In this document: positions 12,320-24,555 of the stretch, in pieces
Numbering within the stretch: position 1 is the first letter of the stretch
Layout of the letters: every line of letters starts with the position of its first letter
Assembly: GCF_001640805.2 (NCBI RefSeq)
Contig: NC_066849.1
Location: 23,440,020-23,504,019, forward strand
Direction of reading: 5' to 3'
Source of the DNA: Lates calcarifer
Taxonomy: Eukaryota > Chordata > Actinopteri > Centropomidae
DNA length: 64,000 nt
Notes under the pieces: model-generated
What the model saw: only the letters and a program-made list of their open reading frames with translations
Told to the model about the DNA's origin: nothing
Databases searched by the model: none
Position numbers and translations under genes: made by a program

Positions 12320-13845
12320 TCAGACACAGACACACACTCCCGTCTCCATCCTATTTAAACAGCACCTGTTGAATTTCACAACCAGCTCATAAAGGACGTA
12401 GAAATGCGTTGGGATCCACGAGAAAATAAATCAAGACTGTTTGCCTAACTCTGTGTGTGTGTGTGTTCTGTGTGTGTATGCATGTGTGTGTGAAAGGTCA
12501 TGTCAGAGGCCCCGTAGGAGTGTCCATACCAAACATGTATGTGCATTTGGAATTTGTGCATTAAAAGCTTTCATTTGTAAATTTATTATTTATTATTATT
12601 TATTTGTAAATATCAGAAATAAATACTGCAAGGTTTTTATAGGTTTTTTGTTGGTTGCCTGAGGTGAAAAAGTATTGATTACGAGAGGATGTGATTAATG
12701 GTGATGTCAAATATATTTTCTCTAGGTAATGACACTGCAGGACATGCTTTCACTTCTGCCTCCACCTGACAGAAAGCACACAGATGAAAGATGAAAGGGA
12801 TGGCTGACAAACTAAAAATTTAGATTTTTTAAACTCACTCTTTTTCACAGGAGGATTTTCACTTGTAACAGTTGGAAAATCACAGGTGTAAAAAATGAAA
12901 TTAATGATGGCTGAGCTCCATTTAACTGCTTCAGTTTCCTGTCACACTGTCATGGCTTATTGGGATACTTAAATGGAATTAAGCCAATGTTAATGTCATT
13001 AGTAACACCTGTGCTTTTCCCACTACATCAAATCAAAATGTCTGCTTTGAAAACAGTTCTGTTATGTTACTGTTTTACACTGACTGATTGGTTTACTTTT
13101 GCCAACGTTTTGGAAAATTGCTTAAAATTTCAATAGCATTCGGATTCAAACTGATATATTTACTAAAATATTTTCCACATTATAACTTTGCATGTAAAAA
13201 ATGATGCAAGCTTTCTTACTGAGGATTAAAACACCCATCAGTATACTCAGACTCAAGGCCAAGATATTGTCTAAAATGGACACATACACACACGCACACA
13301 TCTGGTTACCGTATACTTGGTATCTGTAAACTCTGCGTTTACCACACAGGTCACACCGTCATACACTGTGGGCTGTGGACGGTGAGCAACTCTCACAGGC
13401 ATGGCCAAATTTACAACAAAGCTGTGTAAACGAGGAAGTACAATCTGGACTTCACCACCTCAACCAGCTACATAAAACTATCATTTACAGATTAATGCAT
13501 CAATATTAGATTACTCTAAAGGAGCCAAGCTCTTATACTTTGATACTTAATATGCTGCATATTGCAGCTGATACTTCTCTACTCTTACTTAAAATAAATT
13601 AAAGGATCGTTTCTTATAAAAAAGTATTTTCTGTTAGTGGTTCTGCTGCTGTTATATAAGCAAATGATTTGAGAGCTTCTTCAACTGGCACATGAAACAG
13701 TTGGAAACATCTCTATATGCTGCATAAATGTGTATGGGTGAAGGTGTTATTCACTGTTTGATACATACAGTATTATAATATGAGAATATGTTCATACTTC
13801 TGTGCTGGGTTGTATCAATTCATGTCTGCATTCCACTGATGATCA

Positions 13846-13847
<2 letters not shown>

Positions 13848-13886
<39 letters not shown>
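13848..13886. repeat. (TG)n microsatellite
   Basis: About 19 perfect TG units. Confidence 0.97.
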
Positions 13887-13889
<3 letters not shown>

Positions 13890-14028
13890 CCCCAATGAAA
13901 GGCTCCAAGCTGTTATGTTTTAGCCTCCTACAGTTAACATCTGCTGCATTTAGCGCTGCCATGTCGCTCAGTGATACACACACCATCTAATAGAATCAAA
14001 TGATCACTCGCTGCCACAGTTTATCATG

Positions 14029-14068
14029 TACACACACACACACACACGCACACACACACACACACACA
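14029..14068. repeat. (AC)n microsatellite
   Basis: About 20 units with one G interruption. It lies 140 bp from the opposite-polarity (TG)n at 13848, so the two could pair as a long-loop inverted repeat. Confidence 0.95.
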
Positions 14069-14538
14069 AGCTCATTATTCTGTCAGCCAGTGTACCAACC
14101 AGTTGCTATTTTTCTTAACCACTGATACCTGTCATGAAAATACAGCACTCAAATATGAAACATTAAATTCACTATGAAATTAACCATGGCATTCTATTAA
14201 AAAACACGAGTGAATATTAATGCCACTATTCGGTATGTTTTTCACTTTCTAATTTATCTATTTTGGTATTATATGTGAGTTTAATGTGTAGGTCTTGTGT
14301 GTAAATCCACATGTACACACTGAGAGTCTCATTCACCAATATCTCTGTATCACTATGACCCATCTGTTCATTCTGGCTCTGATGACATCCAGCTAACAAG
14401 GCTCCACAAACAGTGAAATAGCTTTTGGGATGACTTTGCCGTTTCTTTTTGGTCAATTTAAGGGCTTCAGACTTCAACACAGCTGGACTCTTTTGGGCTG
14501 GAGACTTCAATAATTTCAGAGTACCTAAAAATCATTCT

Positions 14539-14571
14539 GCTCTCTCTCTCTCCCTCTCTCCCTCTCTCTCA
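14539..14571. repeat. (CT)n microsatellite with C interruptions
   Basis: CT-rich simple repeat bordering the candidate element to its right. Confidence 0.9.
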
Positions 14572-14639
14572 AACACACAGACAACCAAAAATCCAATCTT
14601 CATAACAGCTTTACACCTATTAGCTCTGATGTGGAAAAC

Positions 14640-15115
14640 TAGATGACTCCACCGATGTTCACATCATCAGCCCCAATACCAAATATTTCTGCGCTCCCGA
14701 ACCCAAACAATGCCAGCATCTGCTGCCAGACCAATTCTTTAATGGAAAACTCTCTCTCTCTCTCTCTCCTTCTCTGTGTCTGTGTCCTTCGCTCGCCCGT
14801 CCAGGCACTAATGTAAATGAAAAGCAGTGAGGACAGGGTGTGTTGTTAATGTGTGGACAGGGACAAAAAGCCGGGGCTACGGGGGTATTGTATTGGCCCT
14901 GTGACACACATCTCCAATCTCAACACACACACTTACACTTATACCCCCCCAACTCCTCCCCTCTCTTCTATTGACGGCTCTTCAAAATCAATAAAAATGA
15001 TCTTGGAGTCCATCCACCATTTGGCTGCATCATCTTGGAAGTGCCTTCTTTTGAATATAGCAGCCATACTGTACAATGGGCCAGGCGAGCGCGTGTAATT
15101 TGCCATTGATTTCCC
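14640..15115. promoter_or_regulatory. Candidate conserved non-coding element, split by repeats
   Basis: Three unique-looking blocks (about 14640-14745, 14795-14910, 14975-15115) are separated by (CT)n (14750-14768) and CA/C-rich tracts. They contain words typical of ancient enhancers, such as CACTAATGTAAATGA, TCAATAAAAATGATC and GTGTAATTTGCCATTGATTT. No coding frame fits. Conservation is an inference. Confidence 0.45.
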
Positions 15116-17043
15116 CTCCTCCCCCCCTCTCTTCCTGACTCCTTAGCCCCTAGTCACTGCACACAACACAAAAAAACTAACTTCATCATATACCCTGTTA
15201 ATGCACACGCACAATAACCCTCTTTTCTCCTGCCCTCTGGTAATTTCACTCTTTCTTTATCTTTTTCGCTTTTTCTCTCTTTCCTCCTTTATCTCCTTCG
15301 TCTTCCCCTTGCTTCGTGCACCGGCCCTATTCCTGAAATCTCTTCACAGGTCACTGTTCTTTCACTGCAGTAATGGACAACCTGTGCAAATGTTGTGTGT
15401 GTGTCCAACCAGTTTTCTTTCCCCCCATCTCTCTACCTCTTTTCTTTTTCTACAGAAAATATTCCACATATTGATGTTGTCAACCTCCTGTCTCTCAACA
15501 GATTTGTGCTTTTATAAGTAATATCTTATTTATCTTATCTTTCATTTTCACTGTATACTGTCAACTTTTTCTTCAGCATAGGTCTATATTTAGCTTTTCT
15601 TTGTCTCAGATTTCTTAATCTCAATTCATCATCTAAAGCATTTAATCTGGTAACATTTATGTTCCTCTCTTCCTATTACAATTTACCATTATGTCAATAT
15701 GAAGCTTACATTCTATGACTTATGATGTACACATATTATATTTTGACTCTTACCAATGTATTTGTCACAGTGTTGAACCAGTAACCAAATGTCAAAACAA
15801 AAGCATTTTTAGCCTAGAGGAAATCTGTAAAACTAGTAAGCAATCATGCTATGTGGCTCATTTACAGGTATATGAAGCAACAGTTCTTGCTCTGAACATT
15901 TTTAAATTGACATATACATATATCTCTGAATGAGGGCATAATGAAACCAGTCAGCAGAGAAGGTGCATTTAATACAACCTGTGATTAAAGCACAATGCAA
16001 TATTGCTCCATGATTTTATGATGTTTAACCAAATTAAACAATTAAATAAAAGCTGTGTTTTTGATAACAAAACCTAAAAGTTTGATTATCATCTGTCATA
16101 CCTGAATCAAACAGCCACTGCAGTATATCTAGTTCATGATTGACAGCCTTTACTGAATCCAGCTAAAATCATATTTTAGAAGCTTCTTCATAAACCCATG
16201 TGACTCACTGTAGTGTCATAGACCCTTCATATTTGGCATTAACATGCGACTCCAGTGGCCACTTGTGATCTGATTTCACTTCCCTGCTCTATATGAAAAT
16301 AAACGCATGCATAATTTCTGTTTACAAAGACCAAATATGTTGTTGTTTTTAACCGGCAGGAGGCAGAAATGCACCTCCCGTACAGTCTGCTGGAAATTAA
16401 AAGAAGAAGAAACCAAAACAATACAGAGTGGGTCTATTTCTGGGCGTGTTCCATGCAAACCAAATCACCCCTGATGTTTGATGCACTCTTCAAAATTTTA
16501 AGACGGACTAAGCCAGCTAAATCGATTTGAGAACTAGTAGAATGAGTACAAAGAAGTACAAACTTCCATTTACACAGAGGACATCAGTTGAATGCATCAG
16601 TTCAGTGTGGCCAACGACACACTCACATATACACTGCTAAAAGAATGGGGCCATGTACTGTCCAGACTACCTCTGAGTGATCAGATCTCAATGCGTCCTC
16701 AGTGCATCTTGGGTGCATTTACATCTGTACTTAGAGCTGGAGACATTGCTGCAGACGAATGGTATATACCCCAGTCATACTAGTTCAACACATGTTTCTG
16801 AGGTTGAAATCAGGTTGAGTTATGCTGATAATTCTCTGATCTCACAAAACTGATCTTTACCTAACATGAACAATAAAACTGACCATGTATTTGATTACAA
16901 ATCAGAATTTGGGAATTCCTACTTATAGAAGAAATAAAAGAAAACAAACTGCCTTAGTCAAGCGTTTCAGTTTGGTCACACCCAAAATATAATGAGATAT
17001 CGAAGGAACACGATTCAATCAACAGTAAACCAATATTACTTTG
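15116..17043. other. Gene-free stretch
   Basis: Begins with a pyrimidine-rich tract (about 15105-15330) and continues as AT-rich sequence. It carries one exact PBX-MEIS decamer TGATTGACAG at 16137-16146 and a repeat fragment at about 16225-16290. ORFs of 60-106 codons here show no domain. Confidence 0.45.
16225..16290 (-). repeat. Dispersed repeat fragment (GGCATTAACATGCG family)
   Basis: Carries TTGGCATTAACATGCGACTC and CTTGTGATCTGATTTC, words I recognise from a common fish repeat. The reverse orientation of the related copy lies at 48310-48630. Confidence 0.4.
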
Positions 17044-17350
17044 AGGACTGCAACTACCAATAATTTTCATTACTTATCAATGTGTCAATTATATTACTCT
17101 GTTAATAATTTACGAAATATCAGACAGCAGTGAAAAAATGGCCATCATATCCTCCAATATATATATCATCAAATGTCTTGTTTTGTTCAACCAACTGTCT
17201 AAAACTCCCAAAATACCTGCATTTACTAGAATGCAAAACCTTACATTTGTGAACCAGGAACCATCTGATTTTTTACTTTAAATTATTAATCTTTTATCAA
17301 AACACTTGCCAAGAAATTTTCTTTCTATCCATTAATCAATGAATCAAAAC
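17044..17350 (+). mobile_element. MITE-like non-autonomous element, copy 2
   Basis: Same family as the 11.1 kb copy: opens with GGACTGCAACTACCAATAAT and contains AAATGTCTTGTTTTGTTCAA. Near its 3' end it has TTAATCTTTTATCAAAACA and CATTAATCAATGAATC. It is more complete but diverged at the right end. Non-coding. Confidence 0.65.
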
Positions 17351-17509
17351 TTTGTTGTGGTACAGTACATTTGATGTGTCAAAAAAGTACTGGTATTAAA
17401 ACTAGGAAATGGTTCAAACATTAATGTTGTGAAAACAAACCTCAGATAAATGAAAATACTGACATTGTATTTAGAGTTCACACTTTAAATTGTTTCTGAT
17501 CATGTCATT

Positions 17510-17700
17510 GCATTTCCATTTCTGTCATTGCTGATGTTGTTTCTAGTCATGGTGGTGACATTTTTGTCACAGTGATGATGCCTCTGTTTACAGTGATGAC
17601 CTTTCTAAAACTTGGTGATGATGTTTCTCACCAGGGTGATGAAATTCCTACTCACAGAAATGACATTCCTCTACTTAGTGATGATGTGTCTGAGGTAATT
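17510..17700 (+). repeat. Degenerate 21-bp minisatellite
   Basis: Eight or nine diverged units with a 21-22 bp period, each starting close to TGATGA and ending in CAG or AGG. The clearest unit starts are 17573, 17594, 17616, 17637, 17658 and 17679. Because the period is almost a multiple of three, one frame stays open through it; the heptapeptide-like pattern this gives is not evidence of a gene. Confidence 0.7.
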
Positions 17701-18070
17701 GCTCTATACTTGATTAAAACACTATTTGCCTGCAGGTTTACATGCCTGGTGTTGGCCTTTCTGGGTTGGATGACAACATTTTTAACCTTATAGTGAGAGA
17801 CATTTTGAAGATCTAGATCTTATTGTAAAACCTGTTGTACGTTGGGACAAAGAACCACACATGTTCACGTTCCACCTGAATCTGGAGAGCTTGTTGCACA
17901 CTGAATCACAAGCAACGCTCATGTATGCACACATACATACTGTATGTTCACATCCGCACACACACAGACAGCTGTCAGTCAGTCTTTAAGAGCAGTGTGT
18001 TGTTTGTTAAGTCTGATACTCTGCCTCAACTGCTCTAAGCCTATTACTGTATTCTTTCTCTGCTGTTCAC

Positions 18071-18206
18071 AACACACACACACACAAACACACACACACA
18101 GTGTTGCTATCAGTAAGACCTTATTCAATAAGCCTAGCATATCCTCCAGCCATATCACACATCATTCTCACTATAAACACACCCTCTGTCACACACACAC
18201 ACACAC
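18071..18206. repeat. Two (CA)n tracts
   Basis: CA repeats at about 18071-18101 and 18190-18206 with unique sequence between. Confidence 0.9.
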
Positions 18207-18392
18207 GATATCTGAATCTTTTTTTTTCCTGGTGTTGTCGTCGCTGTTTGTTGAGAGTATCATTTACAGCCAAGGTATTTGAAGAAAGACACCTCTCCCG
18301 TGGCGTGGTGTGTGTGTGTGTGTGTCTCTTTAGAGTGGGGCTTTGCTGCTCCTGACACCGTTATCAGCTCTAGTCGAATGTATTTCTTATCG

Positions 18393-18452
18393 AGGTGGAG
18401 GTGTGGAGGGAGCTTGGAGGGTGGAGGTGGTTGGGGGAGGGGGGGGGCGACG
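18393..18452 (+). repeat. G-rich tract with quadruplex potential
   Basis: Dense GG/GGG runs ending in a run of nine G before CGACGACC. It could form a G-quadruplex on the plus strand. Confidence 0.55.
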
Positions 18453-18754
18453 ACCGACAATACAAGCTTATCAAACGTCCTCAGCCACGATTCGGGCCTG
18501 TCACTCAAAACCCACGTGCACAATTGCACATGCACATACACACACATACACATATACAAAAACACACAGACAGCAGGACCTTTTTGATTGATAGATGGCT
18601 TTCCCAACAAATAGAAAGCTGGGATCAACATCCTTGTTGCCCCTTTTTACTTTACACACACTCATGTGGTAGCATAACCTATGTATGGATGTATGTGTGT
18701 GAGTGTGTGTGTGTGTATGTGTGAGAGACAGAACATTCCTGAGTAACAAAGGTG

Positions 18755-18880
18755 GGATTAGGGATGCATTAGTTGGCCATGGAGCGAGAGGCCTGTCAAT
18801 AACAGCAGCCAGAATAAACCCCGAAACCTCGATAAGAAGACAAAGGCCGAGCCAGATAGCAGCAAGCGGGGAGAGAGAGG
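18755..18880. promoter_or_regulatory. Candidate conserved non-coding element
   Basis: A unique block between repeats, with GGGATTAGGGATGCATTAG, GCCTGTCAATAACAGCAGCC and AATAAACCCCGAAACC. GGGATTA words suggest OTX/PITX-type binding. It is followed directly by purine repeats and a run of 11 G. Confidence 0.4.
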
Positions 18881-19052
18881 GAGAAAGGGCGGGGGGGGGG
18901 GATCAATAGAGGGAGAGAGGAGGGGCGAGAGCGAGAAATGGATGGATGGAGAGGGAGAGCATGGATCAATATCAAGAGAGACTAGAGAAAGTTTTCACAA
19001 AGACAACTGAGAGGGAGAGGTTGGGTGAGGGTGTGAGGGAGCTGGGACCTAG
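18881..19052 (+). repeat. Purine-rich tract with (G)11
   Basis: GA/GGGA-rich simple sequence including eleven consecutive G at 18891-18901. Confidence 0.8.
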
Positions 19053-20634
19053 GTAAGAAGAAGGTTTTGACTGAAATGGGTCGATAATGAGAGCAGTAAT
19101 GTTGCACCACATACTGTTGCAGCCAAAAGTTATTCTGAGTATATTTATTGACACATTTCTCAAAAAATAATGCATCTGGCAGCCTGACCAAACTAGAAGT
19201 TGTTTAATAGTGTGTATGAGAGGCCTTGTGATGGATTGGCCACCTGAGAATCCATTTTCCTATTACACATCTTCCTTCACTTCACTTCACTTTCAATGAC
19301 AGGAACGATAAAACTACCAAACTATACCACAAGGCTGCTACCATTCGGGTAAAACTTCATCCACCCCAGGAGCCACCAGTACAGAATTTACAGTAGATGA
19401 AAGGGTGGACATTTATCGTAACGGTTGGTTGACTGGCCAAAAATAACAAGATTGAGGTAGAGAGTTTGTAAATGAGAGGAAGTGACAAAAAACTAAGTTT
19501 ATTAAATAAATAAACTTAGTCACATTAGCTTAGTCACATTAGTATTTTGAATTAATAATCTGCAGTAGGTTTGTTAAATTCTTAACTCTTCTTAATTTTT
19601 TTTACATGAATACCATGCAGGTGGCCTTAAACTAACCTGAAAGAACCTTATTATTTGTGCTAAATCAAATAAAATGTCCATCTTCTTTGAGCTGTGTGTG
19701 GTGAAATAGCAGATTGGGAGATTTCAGTAAAAGCCTCCTCTCTCCATTAACTCACCAGACCTCCTTCAAGGACAGCACAGAGAAACGGCCTTCACCATCA
19801 AACAAAAGGATGCATACACAAAGTTTCTCTTGTTTGTACTTGAGACTCAGTGAAGACCAAAGTGGTGAGAGTTTGAAGCAAGGTCTGTAACTGCTGGTAT
19901 TGTCAGAAAATCAATCCAAAAGCAGCAGATGGTTCTCGCCTAATATTTGTGTTTAAATGTGAAATCCCCAAAACACAATCAGTGAATTCACAGACCCAAA
20001 TAAGACTATTGATCTCATTGTCACCACTGGTGACTTTCGGGTTAACATTAACAAAGCTACGTATATAATATTTAATTTCTTCTCCAAGACATGCAGTAAA
20101 CAGCAACCACACCATTTAACAGTACAGCTTTTCCAGTAATAGTATATCAGTATACTTAGTAAACCCCAGTATTTAATCCAGTAAATGTTTTTTCTTTTTC
20201 TAATTGCCTCCTCTTCTTTTGTTCTAGTTTTTTCTTTGTGCTGTAAAGTTCTTTGGATCAGCTATGTTTGTGTGCAAAATGGTATAAGAATAAAGATGAG
20301 TTCAGTTGGATGTGAGTTCATCTATGCAGGTTGATTTATTTGACAATAGCAGAAGTTTCTGATCATGTAAATAATGACTACGAAGAACACAAATATTTAG
20401 GATTCAATATCTAATTTTTTATCACTGAATTCAAATGCAGTTTTAGTTAAGATGAATGTAGGAGCACTAACGGCATTTTTAATCAAGACATGAAACTATG
20501 TCACTTATGCAGAAGTGGAATTTTCCATCGTCTTCACAAAAGCAACATTTTCAGCTATGTTTCTGAATTGTTGAGATCAATATATATATTGCAGACAGCA
20601 GACCAGATTATCATAGTGCAAAAATGGTTACACA
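19053..20634. other. Gene-free AT-rich stretch
   Basis: No gene recognised. It contains a LINE-like tail at about 20230-20312. A small TTTATTAAATAAATAAACTT palindromic patch lies near 19497. Confidence 0.45.
20230..20312 (+). mobile_element. LINE-type 3' tail remnant
   Basis: The arrangement CTGTAAAGTTCTTTGGATCA, then AATGGTATAAGAATAAAGAT, resembles the 'TAAAGCACTTTGG...TATAAATAAA' 3' end shared by many fish L2-like LINEs and derived elements. Only the tail is recognisable; no reverse transcriptase is visible. Confidence 0.4.
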
Positions 20635-20925
20635 AAAGAGATTCAACATCAAGTCGAGCCAGAATAAAGTTGACGTGCAGCTGCGGCCCGATGAGCTCTG
20701 TTCTGATGGAAAAGGAGCTAAATAACTCGCCTGTATGCTATTTATCATCCTGCCAAAGAGATGCCATCTTGAATTGGTGGTTGAAGACTGGCGGGCTCTT
20801 AGTCACAACAATCCTACAGAGGCTTGAACCAATGACAGTAGGGCGGTGGGCAGCGGCGGGCTGGGAGGGGCGAGTAATTGTTTCACCGGCTCTCATTAAT
20901 TAATTTCCCTCCTTCATTTATACTG
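20635..20925. promoter_or_regulatory. Strong candidate conserved non-coding element
   Basis: GC-balanced unique block in AT-rich DNA, ending in a CATTAATTAATTT homeodomain cluster. It also has an AATGACAG TALE half site (20831-20838) and GACGTGCAGCTGCGG. A 137-codon frame (20490-20903) runs across it, but half of it lies in flanking AT-rich sequence, it has no family resemblance and it lacks splice or Kozak support, so I treat it as chance. Together with the next element it opens the densest regulatory-looking region of the window. Confidence 0.5.
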
Positions 20926-20961
20926 GAAACACTACATAGGTCTGGGAGGTATAGGTAATGA

Positions 20962-21050
20962 TACAGAGGGAGAGACATGCATACAGAAAGAGAGAGAGAG
21001 ACACAGAGAAAGCAGAAAGTGAGAAAGAGAGAGAGAGAGGGAGAGAGCAT
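20962..21050 (+). repeat. (GA)n-rich tract
   Basis: Imperfect GA/GAGA repeats separating two candidate elements. Confidence 0.85.
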
Positions 21051-21054
21051 CCTG

Positions 21055-21300
21055 TTCCCATCAGCGTGGCAGCGAGCAGCTAGCTGTCACACAAAGACAC
21101 AATGAGGCCCGGCAACAAACAGCCACTTAAAAAACAGCCTGGCAACAGAGAGCAAATTCAATTAGAGAAGTAATTAGTAGATACAGGGCCAGGCAGCGGG
21201 CTGCGGCGACGCCACAACACAGGAATTAATAGGCGCGGATAGGAGGAGGACGCTGTCATAATTAAGAGGCAATCACCTATGTCAATGAATACCTAAAAAA
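21055..21300. promoter_or_regulatory. Strong candidate conserved non-coding element
   Basis: Unique block rich in homeodomain and TALE words: AGCTGTCACAC, CAATTAGAGAAGTAATTAG (TAATTA at 21171-21176), CAGGAATTAATAGG and CTGTCATAATTAAG. No ORF. It lies about 130 bp from the preceding element and may be one enhancer split by a GA repeat. Confidence 0.5.
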
Positions 21301-23265
21301 ACACAGCCCCCCAACGCAAAACTATTAATGCAGTGATCAAAAATATTTCAGGAGATGATTAATACAGCAAATTCATTTTAAAAGACTAATTTCTGGAAAG
21401 ATAGCAAGACAATTGCACATAATGTTCTCCGCCTGGCATTTATATTGCTAATTAAATTTTTTCTTTCTGATAATTTGTGGAGGGATTGCTCTTCCCTCTC
21501 TGTCTCTCCTCCTGTGTGTGTGTGTTTGCTAGAGTTATGAACCAATGGAGGCAGTGTTGTAGCAGTAAATACACTTGAACACACTGCAGAGGCTGTCGAA
21601 CAGAGCTGTGTCTTTGAAACGCCTCCCTGCAAAGCACCGCCATGCATGGGCGAAAAAAACAACAGCTACACAAAACAACAACACAAAAACTTGCCGCTCC
21701 TTCTCCTTCCTCAACTCTGCAACATCCCTCCACCCTCGCCTTATTTATCGTCCCCCTCAACAACTCAACCCCCCCCCAAACGACTCCACAGATACAAAAG
21801 ACCCAGCAATTAAATTAGATGATAAGGACGTGAAATAAATCAGCAGGTTATTGATTGATTTGTTTCTCTTGGGGTGGGGGTGGAGGGCGGTGGCAGCTAT
21901 ATTTTCACACCAACGGCTCCTCTATCACTAACTAATTACTCTGTTTCTAAAATCCCTCAGATGAGACACTGGGGTTTCAAGCAACATACAGAGAAGCATT
22001 GAAAAAAAAAAAAAAAAGAGAGACAGAGGGATCTGAAGGATTAAGAGAATCATCAGAGAGTGTAAACAACACGAGAAATGTTTCTGCAGGGTGGCCTTGG
22101 TATCTAACAGGCAGTAAGTGACGGGATGTGGCCTGATGTTGCTGTCATCCCTGTCAGCGTAGGAGACCTGATGCTGTCGGAAAGTCATTAGTCTGAACAA
22201 TAACATCCCAGCAGCAGCCTGGAGAAGCTGCAGGGTCAATCTAATCCAAGGTTTCAAGCGAGTCTCACCATCTGAAAGGAGAGGACTTGAATGCAATGAA
22301 AACTCAGTAATAAACATATATGCAAGCTTAGAGGCCACACAGCTGCTGACAGAGGTACAGTAGCTCAACATGAGAAAATAAAAACTGTAACTAATGGGGA
22401 AAAATCATAATAACACAATGTTGTTTTTTTATAATCCAGAAACTAAACTTGATTTAAATTTGTCTGCAATGCCCTTCGGAAAAATGTGAGATGCACTGCA
22501 GTCACTGAAACCTCTAAAATATAGCAAAATGAAATTTTTATTTTTGGTGTCCAAGGTCAAGATGAACCCTCACATCTAGAAGAAATGTGACAGCACAAAG
22601 TACAAAGGGATTTATTGCTTTTATTTGAGACATTAGTTTGAGACTTCCTGACCATTTTAGAGGAAATATTTTGAATTGTGAGACCTTAAAATGAAGCAGT
22701 CTACCTTTGTCACACACTACATAAAGTATGTCTTTGAGTTGTAGCAGCTCCACACATACTGATTTTCTCCTCTAAACTTCTTAGATAGTTGATAGATGAA
22801 TATTTTTTGTTAACCAGACTATGTAAAAAAACAACCAAAAAGTAGATATTTGAGATTTTTTCATTCCTTTTCCATTCAACAGACCCCTTAGATTGTGGCC
22901 CAAGTATTGATCTGATGATAAACAAACATTAAGACCCTCAAACCATTTTGCACCAAAATTATCTCAAGGTTTCAAACCAACTCTTCAAGGCTTAAAGTAA
23001 GAAATTAAGTTAAGAAATAAATCAGATGCAGTTAGACTCATCTGCATTCTCATTTATCTATTTTATGAATACTCATGCAATAAACAGAAGTGAAAGCTCT
23101 AATAGAATTAAACTGAAAGAAAAACCAAAAACTCCTGAAAGAACACTAAAGCAATAAAGATGTGGAAGAACTGCAGATGAAACTATTTGCTGTTGCCTCA
23201 ACAGTCTCAATTTCCACACTAGAGAGAAATACCTTCACATTTTATTTTATCTTCTATCCAGAAAT
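21301..23265. other. Gene-free stretch
   Basis: Mostly AT-rich. It includes a 16-base A run (22002-22017) and a C-rich patch near 21770. The 147-codon minus-strand frame at 21928-22371 contains a poly-Phe run from the A tract and has no recognisable domain. Confidence 0.45.
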
Positions 23266-23269
23266 GAAA

Positions 23270-23600
23270 AGCAAGGCCCACGTTGAGGAGGGGGGTAAGG
23301 CTGTGATGATGAGCTGAATTTCCACATCCACATCTTTAAAATACAGATTTAGTTTCTTGGGCTTGGTTAAAAAATGGAGGGAGATCTCCATACGCAGAAT
23401 TTACATATTCATCTGTGACAGTTGGGGGTTATTTGGAGCCCCATTTTGGAGTGATGTGAGAAAAAAATATCCACTTAGCCATATCATCTCCAACGATCGG
23501 GACTCATAAGCCTGGCAATAGGCTGAGAGGGGAGGATAACACTAATATGGCCTCAGATTTCTATGCAGGACTAGTTAATGCTATTTACTGAGGAAGGTAG
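23270..23600. promoter_or_regulatory. Candidate conserved non-coding element
   Basis: Unique sequence with TTACATATTCATCTGTGACA, GGAGCCCCATTTTGGAGTGA, CAACGATCGGGACTCATAAG and GGACTAGTTAATGCTATTTA. It has low repeat content and ends at a purine tract. Enhancer status is inferred. Confidence 0.45.
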
Positions 23601-23639
23601 ATGATCGACTGGAGAGCAGAGAGGAGAAGGGAGGGAAGG

Positions 23640-23835
23640 AGATGGACATTAAGTGGCCTTCGGAGTCTGTGGCCGCTGCTTTAAGAGCCAATTACCAGGC
23701 TAATGGAGTTAATGCCAGAGATGAGATGGGCTTGGGAGATGAGAGAAGAGAGAGGAGAGAGGATAGTGGGGGAAGCCTGACACGGAGACAAACTGCAGCA
23801 GAGAGAACGATTAGTGTTTGTTAATCTGATGGGCA
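23640..23835. promoter_or_regulatory. Candidate conserved non-coding element
   Basis: GCTTTAAGAGCCAATTACCA, followed by GGCTAATGGAGTTAATGCC, is the core; then a GAGAGGA tract, then CGATTAGTGTTTGTTAATCT. AATTA and TAAT words suggest homeodomain input. Confidence 0.45.
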
Positions 23836-23924
23836 AATCATAAAGCATCAAGCACACTGTTACACATGAGGAGGGAAACCAAAACGGGACGGAGGGGCAA
23901 GGAAACACGCCGCGCAACACACAC

Positions 23925-24205
23925 ACGGACGAGATCTGTCTCGGTTTCATGATCCGTCATGTTAGACTGCAGATTAAAAGTGTGATCTCCGGGCTTATAA
24001 ACGATTTAGCCAATTACAAACGTTATCTAAAAACGCTTTAATTTGCCATTCAGAGCTGCAACAGGGGCCCTCAGAGTCGTCAATGAGGGTGATTAGAGCC
24101 CAGATTGCGGCTTCGAAAAGGCCCCAAACATCTGCCGTCAGAGTGACTTGGAGACGTCAACGCAGGAAAAAACTCCTCTTCAGTGCCTGGCATCTGATTA
24201 GTGAG
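23925..24205. promoter_or_regulatory. Strong candidate conserved non-coding element
   Basis: Contains GTGATCTCCGGGCTTATAAA, CGATTTAGCCAATTACAAAC, CGCTTTAATTTGCCATTCAG and GGGTGATTAGAGCCCAGATT. The right end holds GCCTGGCATCTGATTAGTGA, a motif shared with 10.78 kb and 24.78 kb. CpG content is higher than background. No coding frame. Confidence 0.5.
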
Positions 24206-24219
24206 GAGAAGGAGAAGAC

Positions 24220-24345
24220 AGGGGGAGAGGAGAGGAGAGGAGAGGAGAGGAGAGGAGAGGAGAGGAAGAAGGAGGGAGGAGAAGAAGAGGGTGAGATTAG
24301 AAAAGAGAGGAAAGAAGAGGTAGAAAGACCTGAGTTGGTCGGCTG
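24220..24345 (+). repeat. (AGAGG)n pentanucleotide repeat and purine tract
   Basis: About eight perfect AGAGG units (24226-24265), then imperfect GA-rich sequence. It sits between two candidate elements. The Glu/Arg/Gly-rich ORF over it is an artefact. Confidence 0.9.
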
Positions 24346-24445
24346 CCAGCTAGCTCAGTGTGACAGGGAAGGCCCATCTGCGCTCCCCGACACTCAAGAT
24401 GGCAGATGTAGAAGCAGATTGATTTTCATTCAGCTGTCATGATAC
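24345..24445. promoter_or_regulatory. Weak candidate conserved non-coding block
   Basis: Short unique block with CAGCTAGCTCAGTGTGACAG and GATTGATTTTCATTCAGCTG followed by TCATG, between a purine tract and a CA repeat. Confidence 0.3.
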
Positions 24446-24555
24446 ACAAGTGGGAAAAAAAACACTTGCACACACACAAACACACACATACACACAATCA
24501 TGGTGTTTGAGAGCTCTGTCAAGTGCCTGGGCTGCTGTTGGCTGTCGGTCTGCCA

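Larger units (their letters stand above)
11341..14538. other. Gene-free stretch with microsatellites
   Basis: AT-rich sequence without recognisable exons. It contains three long dinucleotide repeats (listed separately) and a TTATTA-rich patch near 12578-12605. Confidence 0.45.
17701..18754. other. Gene-free CA/TG-rich stretch
   Basis: Contains a 14-bp perfect palindrome AAGATCTAGATCTT (17808-17821). CA or GT tracts lie at about 18071-18101, 18190-18206, 18308-18324 and 18685-18725, and a G-rich patch at 18393-18452. All ORFs over it are repeat-derived. Confidence 0.55.

Noticed and set aside
20490..20903. 137-codon ORF on the plus strand
   Set aside because: It crosses from AT-rich flank into a candidate conserved element, has no recognisable domain and no Kozak or splice support.
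21928..22371. 147-codon minus-strand ORF
   Set aside because: Contains poly-Phe from an A run; no domain recognisable.
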